Origin: CAKVLS01 sp045605365
GTDB lineage: Bacteria > Bacillota > Clostridia > Christensenellales > UBA1242
Direction: 5' to 3'
Length of the DNA stretch: 5,193 nucleotides
NCBI GenBank assembly: GCA_045605365.1
Contig: JAZUPV010000013.1
Span: forward strand, 1 to 5,193
Part shown: piece by piece, positions 1 through 5,193 of the stretch
How the letters are laid out: each line of letters begins with the position of its first letter
How positions within the stretch are numbered: the stretch's first letter is position 1
Position numbers and translations under genes: made by a program
The notes under the pieces: generated by a model
The model's input: only the letters and a program-made list of their open reading frames with translations
Told to the model about the DNA's origin: nothing
Databases searched by the model: none

Positions 1-1173
1 CAAAATCCATCCTTTGTCGCTGATTTTGGCTGGGTTAAGTTGTCGTATTTCGTACTCAGACAAACCTTCTGCTTGTTCTAGTTTTACTTCTATTTCTGGT
101 TTGTCTAAAGTAACTTTGGCTGCGGTTTTGTGTTTTTTGCAATATTTTTGTAAAAATTTGATTATTACAATAACCAATGCTACTGCACCGACTAATATTG
201 CTACAGCGCCAAATACCTCCCAAAAGCCCCACTTGGTATTGACAAACACATCACTATCAATAAACGAAATAACAAGAACTGTGAAGTTGTTGACAAAGTG
301 AGTAATAATTGAATATATGGTAGAACCAGTAACGTGGCAAATCAGCGCAAACACTATACCTAATGCAAACTGATAAACAAACTGGCTGATACTCATATGC
401 ATAAAAGCAAATATCAAAGCACTAAGTAAAACTGCGTGCGTTACTTTTAATTTGCTCTTAAAACCATTAAATATCATACCCCTAAAAATAACTTCTTCTA
501 AAATAGCAGGTACTAGGGCTATAAATATAGTACTTAATAAAAATGACCATATAGTATTGCTAACACCAACAGATTGAGCTGGTACACCAGAAATTTTGTA
601 CACTACAAAATCAAACAATCCTACAAAATAATTAGCACCAAATAAACATACTAGACCTAGCCCAATACAAGTTAACACAACTATCCAGTTAGGTTTGGTC
701 TTTAGTCTTGTTGCAGGTATCATCTTAATATGATTAACTTTGTTATAAATAAAATAAATAGCTAAATACAACAGTTGCGTAACTATCATATTGATATAAA
801 CAAAAATTTCTTGTTGCCACAAAACGTCTACGGTTATCTCTTGACTAGTAGCAATATGCGAACAAATCGCAACATAAATAAAACTAAATATCAAATTGCC
901 CAAAAGTAGCCACAAAAATATACCTGCTCCGTCTTTGGCTTTGAAGTTAAAACGATGAGTACTTGATGTAGAAAATTCAACCGAATTTGTATTTGAATTA
1001 TATTGTTGTTTTTTTGCTTTTGATACAACATCATTGTTTTTATTTACTTTTTTATCTTTATTATCTTCAACAATATATTTACTTAATTGTTCTTTAGTAT
1101 ATGGAGTATCACAGTGTGGACATTTTTTCTTTTCAGGATCTATATGAGCACCGCAATTTTCACACTTATTCAT
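1..1173 (-). CDS. CPBP (ABI/CAAX-like) family intramembrane metalloprotease with N-terminal zinc ribbon, 3' end cut by window edge
   Basis: The minus-strand frame is open for 391 codons from an ATG at 1173 to the window edge, so the C terminus is missing. Seen: residues 4-21 form a zinc ribbon (C4-x2-C7, C18-P-H-C21). A polar Lys/Asn-rich linker follows (about 22-80), then roughly eight hydrophobic segments between about 84 and 340. The three CPBP motifs are present: E226-E227-x3-R231 (EEVIFRG), F-x3-H259 (FAFMH) and H292-x3-N296 (HFVNN). Family knowledge: the paired Glu and the two His build the metal site of a glutamate-type intramembrane protease, related to CAAX prenyl protease Rce1 and to bacterial ABI proteins. 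Substrates are mostly unknown in bacteria. After the last helix a charged tail of at least 50 residues continues past the edge, presumably cytoplasmic like the ribbon. The start is supported by an AAGGAGAA site. The gene appears to have its own promoter, being separated from the upstream gene by a terminator. The family call is firm; the biological role is not known. Confidence 0.93.
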   Translation of the reverse strand, partial: MNKCENCGAHIDPEKKKCPHCDTPYTKEQLSKYIVEDNKDKKVNKNNDVVSKAKKQQYNSNTNSVEFSTSSTHRFNFKAKDGAGIFLWLLLGNLIFSFIYVAICSHIATSQEITVDVLWQQEIFVYINMIVTQLLYLAIYFIYNKVNHIKMIPATRLKTKPNWIVVLTCIGLGLVCLFGANYFVGLFDFVVYKISGVPAQSVGVSNTIWSFLLSTIFIALVPAILEEVIFRGMIFNGFKSKLKVTHAVLLSALIFAFMHMSISQFVYQFALGIVFALICHVTGSTIYSIITHFVNNFTVLVISFIDSDVFVNTKWGFWEVFGAVAILVGAVALVIVIIKFLQKYCKKHKTAAKVTLDKPEIEVKLEQAEGLSEYEIRQLNPAKISDKGWIL

Positions 1174-1177
1174 ACTA

Positions 1178-1185
1178 TTCTCCTT
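1178..1185 (-). promoter_or_regulatory. Ribosome binding site of the CPBP protease gene
   Basis: AAGGAGAA on the minus strand, with its AGGAG core six bases before the ATG at 1173. It supports this start and hence the inclusion of the N-terminal zinc ribbon in the protein. Confidence 0.8.
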
Positions 1186-1197
1186 TATAATACGATT

Positions 1198-1227
1198 AAT
1201 TATACAATAATATTTTTGTCGATGCAA
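1198..1227 (-). promoter_or_regulatory. Putative sigma-A-type promoter for the CPBP protease gene
   Basis: On the minus strand a perfect TATAAT (1198-1203) lies 18 bases after TTGCAT (1222-1227), which matches the -35 consensus only in its TTG. It sits just downstream of the terminator of the preceding unit and about 25 bases before the gene's start codon, leaving a short leader. The -10 is convincing; the -35 is weak, and AT-rich sequence gives chance matches. Confidence 0.5.
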
Positions 1228-1229
1228 AT

Positions 1230-1262
1230 AAAAAAAGTCACTAACTTATATGTTAATGACTT
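1230..1262 (-). terminator. Rho-independent terminator after the MBL hydrolase gene
   Basis: Read on the minus strand, AAGTCATTAAC pairs with GTTAGTGACTT over 11 base pairs, with one G-U wobble and a six-base loop (ATATAA). A run of T follows immediately (1230-1236, the first two also in the stem). The wobble becomes a C-A mismatch on the opposite strand, so it is better formed in minus-strand RNA. It starts just after the stop codons of the MBL gene and isolates that unit from the CPBP gene. Confidence 0.8.
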
Positions 1263-1266
1263 ATTA

Positions 1267-2058
1267 TTATTGTATTTCAAAAAAAGTACCGATTTTGTTT
1301 TGGGTAGCGACGTCTACACAAATGTGTTTACCTTCGATAATACCCAAGTTTGCAAGAACGGCTCTTACTGTGGTATATGCAAGTATTGGGGTGTTGTTTT
1401 CTTCGCTAAGGTGAGACAAGATAACTTGCTTTAGCCCAAAACCAACAAGCTCCGCAATAAGTCTACCGCAGTTGGTGTTTGACAAATGCCCCCTTGGTGA
1501 CAAGATTCTGTTTTTTAAACTTGCAGAATATTTTGGGTTGTTAAGTAGCATCTTTTCGTCGTGGTTAGACTCTAGATATATAAGGTCTACGCCTTTTAGT
1601 TTGTTGATGATAACATTGTGATAATGCCCCATATCTGTTGCTACAGCCACTCTTTTGTTGTTGCTGTTAAACACATACCCTACGCAAAAATGACTATCGT
1701 GCGGTATCTCAAAAGTTGATATCATCATATCTTCGATAAAAAAATCTGTATTGGCAAAACACACTATTTGGTCGGGGTTAATTTTGCCGAGTTTTTTTAT
1801 AATATAAGGATACCCGTTGGTATGCATATATAATTTTGTTTTGTACTTTCTTGCAAATGCCCCCACGCCCAAGGTATGGTCACTATGCTCGTGAGTAATA
1901 AGCACAGCGGTTATGCTCTTAGGGTCAATATTAACAAGTTTCATTTTTTCTTCTAAGACAGTACAGCTAAGACCTATATCTACCAAAAACTTGCAATTGT
2001 CAGTTTCTACATAGATACAGTTGCCTCTGCTACCGCTTGCCAAACTTATTGCTCTCAT
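1267..2058 (-). CDS. walJ: YycJ/WalJ-type metallo-beta-lactamase-fold hydrolase
   Basis: 263 residues, about the usual length of the YycJ (WalJ) family. Seen: the N terminus MRAISLASGSRGNC is typical of the family. The metal-binding motif is T-H56-E-H58-S-D60-H61. Further candidate ligands are H120 (IPHDSHFCVGYVF), D142 (ATDMGHY), H191 (SPRGHLSN) and H216 (LSHLSEENN), giving the full binuclear metal site of the fold. Family knowledge: YycJ is a cytoplasmic, probably nuclease-like MBL protein. In many Bacillota it lies downstream of the WalRK two-component system and is linked to coordination of cell division, wall metabolism and replication; its exact substrate is not settled. Here walR and walK are not adjacent. 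The gene instead follows an M1-type lipoprotein peptidase by 63 bases without a clear terminator, suggesting co-transcription. The start is supported by AAAGGAT (2065-2071). Three in-frame TAA codons (1261-1269) end the gene just before the terminator hairpin. The family is firm; the symbol rests on similarity to walJ/yycJ. Confidence 0.92.
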   Translation of the reverse strand: MRAISLASGSRGNCIYVETDNCKFLVDIGLSCTVLEEKMKLVNIDPKSITAVLITHEHSDHTLGVGAFARKYKTKLYMHTNGYPYIIKKLGKINPDQIVCFANTDFFIEDMMISTFEIPHDSHFCVGYVFNSNNKRVAVATDMGHYHNVIINKLKGVDLIYLESNHDEKMLLNNPKYSASLKNRILSPRGHLSNTNCGRLIAELVGFGLKQVILSHLSEENNTPILAYTTVRAVLANLGIIEGKHICVDVATQNKIGTFFEIQ

Positions 2059-2064
2059 TGTTTT

Positions 2065-2071
2065 ATCCTTT
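2065..2071 (-). promoter_or_regulatory. Ribosome binding site of the MBL hydrolase gene
   Basis: AAAGGAT on the minus strand, six bases before the ATG at 2058. It is weaker than the AAGGAG sites of the other genes in the window but well placed. Confidence 0.6.
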
Positions 2072-2121
2072 ACGCAACAAGTTTAACAAAAAGCAAGTTT
2101 TTTTGCAACAAATATTATTGT

Positions 2122-3600
2122 TTAATCTATATTGCCAATGACAACTTTGCCTGTTAGATAAGAATCTATCAAGCTCTCCGTGTCTAAGCCGCATTTTTTG
2201 TTTAGGGCACTAACTAGGTCTTGCGGAGTGGCGTTTTTATAACAGTTTTGCTTAAAATAATATTGCATCGCTTTTAAAAACTTTTTATCCCCGACAGTGT
2301 TTCTTATATCATCAAACATTATCATACCTTTGACATAAGTCATATATACATACTCCATCTCGCTGTTGTATTTGTCAAGGGGTCTATTCATACTACTATC
2401 AATGGTCTGCCCTACACTTTTGTATACATCTATAAACAACATATAACTTGCAAGGGTGTTTTTGATAGTGTCTTTTGCGTTGATATTATACTGAGGGTTG
2501 TTTTCAAAAAACAATATTGTCGAAAACTCCGTCAAGCCTTCGTCTTGCCAAGGGTTGTCAAAAGCATTGCTACCGACCAAGCCATACCACCACTGATGAG
2601 CTATCTCGTGAACGATAGTGTTTTGGTAGTCTTGTTTGTTGGTTATTTGGTCAGATATATAGACTAAGTTTGGGTACTCCATACCACCGTGTACAAAGTT
2701 TGTCTGCGATACAGCAAGAGTTTTGTAAGGGTATTTGCCAAACAGTTTGTTAAATGTAGTTAAACTATCTACCGCTAGTTGCAGATTTTCGTTGGCATTG
2801 TTGTCATTATAATAGTAATAACTAACTACGGTGTCACCACACTGCTTGGTGATAGTACTAAACTTTTTGCTAAGAACAAACGCAAAATCTCTAACACAAT
2901 TTGCTTTGATAGAAAGAGTTTTTATATTGTCTTTAGTAGATTGTGTTATCTTCTCGCCACTGTGAGCTATGTCAAACTCTTGGCTAAACTGCAACTTGAC
3001 ATTGTAGTTAGCGACGTCACTATAAAAGGGGTCGCCGTTATAGTTGTAAGGTTTAGTTACAAAACCATCTTCGTAAACACAAACTATAGGATAAAAATTG
3101 CCAAAGTTGTACGTATTGTCACCATAACCAAAACGATGATGAATATTAGGCAATTTTACTTGATAGGCAATATATACTTGCACACTGTCATCTGGGTACA
3201 ACTCTTCTAACAAATTAACACACAAGATATTTTGGTCTTGACCGGTTATTTGGTGTTTGGTTGGCTGCTTATTTACAACAACATCAACAATCTGTATATC
3301 ACCATAGTCTACACCATTGGGATAAGCTTTTGGTATATTGGCATAAGATACTGGTTTATGTGTTGCGTCTTGTCTAAAAGCATTGGGATAAAGATGAAAC
3401 TGCAAGTTGTCTAGTACCACATCTGTATTGTTGATATAGTCTACAGTTTGGGTGGCAGAGAGAGTTTTTGTATTGTCGTCAAAAGTTGCATTGATAGTAT
3501 AGGTACTAAGGTTGTCTATTTTTGCATTAGAGCCACCGCACCCAGCAAACCCCACAACCACAAACAAACTTATCAACAAAACACTCAATAACTTTTTCAT
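2122..3600 (-). CDS. M1-family (gluzincin) metallopeptidase, predicted lipoprotein
   Basis: 492 residues. Seen: a lipoprotein signal peptide (MKK, hydrophobic residues 4-20, lipobox FAG-C21, then GGSN) predicts export and lipid anchoring at the outer face of the membrane. Residues about 30-250 resemble the beta-rich N-terminal domain of M1 aminopeptidases. The catalytic domain has the substrate-binding loop GGMEYP (305-310), corresponding to the GxMEN motif, and zinc motif H331-E332-x2-H335 followed by E354 at the expected x18 spacing (HEIAHQWW...DEGLTE). The region YVKGMIMFDDIRNTVGD (422-438) matches the stretch with the catalytic Tyr, probably Y422. Family knowledge: these residues make a zinc aminopeptidase that removes N-terminal residues from peptides. 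The protein ends soon after the catalytic domain, without the large C-terminal domain of PepN-like enzymes, as in other short bacterial M1 lipoproteins. It heads the likely operon with the MBL gene. Activity is inferred; peptide scavenging or surface protein processing are both possible. Confidence 0.92.
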   Translation of the reverse strand: MKKLLSVLLISLFVVVGFAGCGGSNAKIDNLSTYTINATFDDNTKTLSATQTVDYINNTDVVLDNLQFHLYPNAFRQDATHKPVSYANIPKAYPNGVDYGDIQIVDVVVNKQPTKHQITGQDQNILCVNLLEELYPDDSVQVYIAYQVKLPNIHHRFGYGDNTYNFGNFYPIVCVYEDGFVTKPYNYNGDPFYSDVANYNVKLQFSQEFDIAHSGEKITQSTKDNIKTLSIKANCVRDFAFVLSKKFSTITKQCGDTVVSYYYYNDNNANENLQLAVDSLTTFNKLFGKYPYKTLAVSQTNFVHGGMEYPNLVYISDQITNKQDYQNTIVHEIAHQWWYGLVGSNAFDNPWQDEGLTEFSTILFFENNPQYNINAKDTIKNTLASYMLFIDVYKSVGQTIDSSMNRPLDKYNSEMEYVYMTYVKGMIMFDDIRNTVGDKKFLKAMQYYFKQNCYKNATPQDLVSALNKKCGLDTESLIDSYLTGKVVIGNID

Positions 3601-3604
3601 ACTT

Positions 3605-3611
3605 ACTCCTT
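3605..3611 (-). promoter_or_regulatory. Ribosome binding site of the M1 peptidase gene
   Basis: AAGGAGT on the minus strand, about five bases before the ATG at 3600. It agrees with the signal peptide in fixing this start. Confidence 0.8.
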
Positions 3612-3621
3612 GTTTTTATAA

Positions 3622-3651
3622 AGTATGAAAATTGTAAATATTTAATAACAA
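3622..3651 (-). promoter_or_regulatory. Tentative promoter of the M1 peptidase-MBL hydrolase operon
   Basis: On the minus strand TTGTTA (3646-3651) and CATACT (3622-3627) are separated by 18 bases, each matching the sigma-A consensus in four of six positions. The placement, about 22 bases before the start codon, is plausible. Several other AT-rich hexamers in the same gap could serve instead, so the exact site is uncertain; that some promoter lies in this divergent gap is much more likely. Confidence 0.35.
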
Positions 3652-3665
3652 ATTTTTGTATACAG

Positions 3666-3694
3666 TTGCAAAAATAACAAATTATATTTATAAT
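3666..3694 (+). promoter_or_regulatory. Sigma-A-type promoter of mscL
   Basis: TTGCAA (3666-3671; four of six matches to TTGACA) and a perfect TATAAT (3689-3694) are separated by the ideal 17 bases. The start of transcription would fall near 3701, about 23 bases before the mscL start codon. This is the clearest promoter in the window. Confidence 0.7.
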
Positions 3695-3711
3695 GTTGGT
3701 GATATTATAAT

Positions 3712-3717
3712 AAGGAG
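3712..3717 (+). promoter_or_regulatory. Ribosome binding site of mscL
   Basis: AAGGAG six bases before the ATG at 3724, a consensus site at optimal spacing. It fixes the start that gives the canonical MscL N terminus. Confidence 0.85.
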
Positions 3718-3723
3718 CAAAAG

Positions 3724-4365
3724 ATGAAAAAGTTTTTCAGCGATTTTAAAAAGTTTATTACCCGTGGCAATATCATAGATATGGCAATAGGCGTTATCGT
3801 TGGTGGAGCTTTTAACACTATTGTAAAATCTCTTACTGACCAAATCATAATGCCTCTTATCAATTATTTATTATCTCTAGGCGGCAACGGTCTAGAATCT
3901 GCAGTTACGTTTCTAAAAAAAGTAACTGACCCTACTACAAAAGAAGTTATCTGGGAGAATAGTATCTATATCGACTGGGGCGCATTTATAACAGCGATAC
4001 TTAACTTCTTGATTATTGCGTTTACTTTGTTTATAGTTATCAAAGTTGCAGCAAAAAGTAGAGAACTATTTAACGAAGCAACCGAAACTGCAAAAAAATA
4101 CACTCTAACCAAAGAAGACCGCAAAGAACTTAAAAAACGTGGCGTAAAACGTTGCAACAAAAAGGCTATCGACGAATATAGAGCAGAACAAGCAAGACTA
4201 GCACAAGAAGCTAAAGAAAAAGAAGCAGCCGAAGCAAAAGCCAAAGCTGAAGCTGACAGACTTGCCAACCCTACTCAAGAAGATCTTCTTAAAGAAATTA
4301 GAGACCTTTTAAAACAACAAGCCCAAACTAAAACAGAACAAAAAACAACAAAATCTAAAAAATAA
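3724..4365 (+). CDS. mscL: Large-conductance mechanosensitive channel MscL with extended C-terminal linker
   Basis: MscL forms a homopentameric pore in the cytoplasmic membrane that opens under high membrane tension and releases solutes after hypo-osmotic shock. Seen: the N-terminal amphipathic helix and signature F-x2-F-x2-RGN-x2-D (residues 8-19), then the pore-lining first membrane helix with AIGVIVGGAF (21-30) and IIMPL (41-45). An outer loop (about 46-84) is followed by the second membrane helix (about 86-108). Compared with the E. coli channel, the constriction residues appear to be M20 (Leu19 there) and V24 (Val23 there). The cytoplasmic bundle helix survives at the end: QEDLLKEIRDLLKQQ (185-199) closely resembles the E. 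coli EEVLLTEIRDLLKEQ. The protein is 213 residues against about 136 in E. coli. The excess is a charged Lys/Glu/Ala-rich segment (about 110-183), probably a long helix or coiled coil, plus a Lys/Thr/Gln-rich tail (200-213). It is a single-gene unit with its own promoter and terminator, divergent from the M1 peptidase gene. The identity is very secure. Confidence 0.97.
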   Translation: MKKFFSDFKKFITRGNIIDMAIGVIVGGAFNTIVKSLTDQIIMPLINYLLSLGGNGLESAVTFLKKVTDPTTKEVIWENSIYIDWGAFITAILNFLIIAFTLFIVIKVAAKSRELFNEATETAKKYTLTKEDRKELKKRGVKRCNKKAIDEYRAEQARLAQEAKEKEAAEAKAKAEADRLANPTQEDLLKEIRDLLKQQAQTKTEQKTTKSKK

Positions 4366-4400
4366 TATATTTTTAAACTTTTTATAAATCAACCCACAAA

Positions 4401-4431
4401 AAAAAGACTGTCTAAGTTAGACAGTCTTTTT
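4401..4431. terminator. Bidirectional rho-independent terminator between convergent genes
   Basis: A perfect 13-base-pair stem (4401-4413 with 4419-4431) encloses the five-base loop AAGTT; its core is GACTGTCT/AGACAGTC. On the plus strand the stem runs into five T, then ATTATT, ending mscL 35 bases after its stop. On the minus strand it is followed by a run of eight T (complement of the A run 4398-4405), ending the gene at 4440. Sharing one hairpin between convergent genes is common in compact genomes. Confidence 0.92.
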
Positions 4432-4439
4432 ATTATTTA

Positions 4440-5193
4440 TTAATATTTGTTTACATTACGTTTGTATGTAATAGGTGCTCCACAGCAAGGGCATTTGCCA
4501 GAACCACGCTTAAATGTGATGTTGCAATATTCACAAGAGATAAGGTCTTCTTGTGGAGTTGTGTTAGATACATCTTCTGCAAAAGTTTCTTTTGCTTCGA
4601 TACGTTTTGTAAAAGGTGCTTCTGTTATAACGCTAAGTTTACCTTTTGCTTTTATTTCAAAATCTTTTACTTCGCTATAATATTTTGCTTGGTTGTATGT
4701 ATAGTCTGCTGGAGATGTTGTATTGATAACTTCACCATTTTCTGCAGTCCAATAATATTTGATATTATAGAAAGGTACACCGTTGACACGAGTGTTGCTA
4801 GTATAGTCTGCAATATGACCTACTGTTACACTACCATGTCTTCTAACGTTGCCACGCTTGATAGCGTCAATAACAAATTTTAAGAATACTATAAAAGCAC
4901 CAACCGCTACTGCTTGGAATACGCAACCTACTATAATAAGAGTTACTTCGTCATAAGTGTAGGTAGATTCTACATATTGAATATCATCGCCTTCGTAGAT
5001 GTAGCTGATTTCAATATCGTCGTCTGGAGAGTATTTTTCAATACCACTTCTTGAATAATAATTTCTAGATTTGCCAGTATACTCTTCGCCATCTAGCTCA
5101 AACTCGTACGTAAACCAATATTCGTACTCTTCGTCATCTGAGTCGTATCTATAATCTATGCCAGTGATAGTACCTGTTACTTTTTCGCCATTT
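4440..5193 (-). CDS. Membrane protein with two DUF3592-like domains and a C-terminal zinc ribbon (5' end cut by window edge)
   Basis: The minus-strand frame is open from the window edge to TAA at 4440-4442; 250 residues are visible and the N terminus lies outside, so numbers count from the first visible codon. Seen: an acidic, Tyr-rich beta domain (about 1-75; VTGTITGIDYRY, FELDGEEYTG, YSPDDDIEISYIYEG), then a transmembrane helix (about 83-107). A basic stretch KRGNVRRHG (112-120) suggests the following part is cytoplasmic by the positive-inside rule. A second beta domain (about 120-192; VGHIADYTSNTRVNGVPFY, then IKYYWTAENGE) shares the G-x-I ... aromatic-rich strand ... GE pattern of the first. 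A linker leads to a zinc ribbon, C220-x2-C223 ... C234-P-x-C237, and the tail ITYKRNVNKY. The pattern recalls DUF3592 membrane proteins, whose function is unknown. The missing N terminus probably holds another membrane helix, since the first domain would otherwise not be placed outside. Role unknown; the zinc ribbon may mediate protein contacts. It shares a terminator with mscL. Confidence 0.8.
   Translation of the reverse strand, partial: NGEKVTGTITGIDYRYDSDDEEYEYWFTYEFELDGEEYTGKSRNYYSRSGIEKYSPDDDIEISYIYEGDDIQYVESTYTYDEVTLIIVGCVFQAVAVGAFIVFLKFVIDAIKRGNVRRHGSVTVGHIADYTSNTRVNGVPFYNIKYYWTAENGEVINTTSPADYTYNQAKYYSEVKDFEIKAKGKLSVITEAPFTKRIEAKETFAEDVSNTTPQEDLISCEYCNITFKRGSGKCPCCGAPITYKRNVNKY

Noticed and set aside
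14..301. Plus-strand open frame of 95 codons
   Set aside because: It lies antisense to the C-terminal part of the CPBP protease gene, has no ribosome binding site or recognisable motif, and reads as the complement of membrane-helix codons.
1087..1434. Plus-strand open frame of 115 codons with hydrophobic N terminus
   Set aside because: It runs across the start of the CPBP gene, the terminator and the end of the MBL gene on the other strand, with no ribosome binding site. Its hydrophobicity comes from AT-rich intergenic sequence and antisense codons.
2059..2121. Possible terminator between the M1 peptidase and MBL genes
   Set aside because: The only pairing is a short A/T stem (CAAAAA with TTTTTG) without a GC core or a following T tract, too weak to call; co-transcription is the simpler reading.
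2779..3414. Two plus-strand open frames (2779-3210 and 3232-3414)
   Set aside because: Both lie wholly antisense to the well-supported M1 peptidase gene and show no family motif or ribosome binding site.
3650..3661. Small palindrome ACAAA-TT-TTTGT in the divergent intergenic region
   Set aside because: Five-base A/T-dominated arms are expected by chance in sequence this AT-rich, and it does not overlap the best promoter elements.
3966..4268. Minus-strand open frame rich in Ala and Ser inside mscL
   Set aside because: It is the complement of the Lys/Glu/Ala-rich linker codons of mscL; the Ala/Ser/Leu composition follows from that, and the sense reading ends in a conserved MscL helix.
4447..4883. 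Two overlapping plus-strand open frames (4447-4680 and 4551-4883)
   Set aside because: They are antisense to the zinc-ribbon membrane protein. The Cys-rich look of the second reflects the complement of Lys/Glu/Thr codons, not a real metal site.

Overview
The window is AT-rich, uses only TAA at the four visible stops, reads TGG as Trp, and has strong AAGGAG-type ribosome binding sites and sigma-A-like TTGnnn/TATAAT promoter elements. With a WalJ/YycJ-type hydrolase and a lipoprotein with a lipobox, this points to a low-GC Gram-positive (Bacillota, probably Clostridia-like) chromosome. This is an inference from style; no rRNA or other phylogenetic marker is present. No mobile element, CRISPR array, tRNA or phage gene was seen.

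Layout: (1) 1-1173, minus strand, partial: a CPBP/ABI-family intramembrane metalloprotease with an N-terminal zinc ribbon, running off the left edge. (2) 1230-1262: a rho-independent terminator ending the next unit, followed by a promoter and ribosome binding site for gene 1. (3) 1267-2058, minus: a YycJ/WalJ-type metallo-beta-lactamase-fold hydrolase. (4) 2122-3600, minus: an M1-type (gluzincin) metallopeptidase lipoprotein, probably co-transcribed with gene 3. (5) 3601-3723: a divergent intergenic region with a good plus-strand promoter. (6) 3724-4365, plus: mscL, the large-conductance mechanosensitive channel, with an unusually long charged linker before its C-terminal helix. (7) 4401-4431: a strong bidirectional terminator between convergent genes. 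(8) 4440-5193, minus, partial at its N terminus: a membrane protein with two DUF3592-like beta domains on either side of a transmembrane helix and a C-terminal zinc ribbon.

Functionally this is an envelope neighbourhood: an osmotic safety valve, a surface-anchored peptidase, a hydrolase of a family linked to wall metabolism, an intramembrane protease and a membrane protein of unknown function. Genes 3 and 4 look like one operon; the others have their own signals. I see no convincing evidence of a new multi-gene system. The most unusual points are the extended MscL linker and the architecture of the two zinc-ribbon membrane proteins at the window edges.
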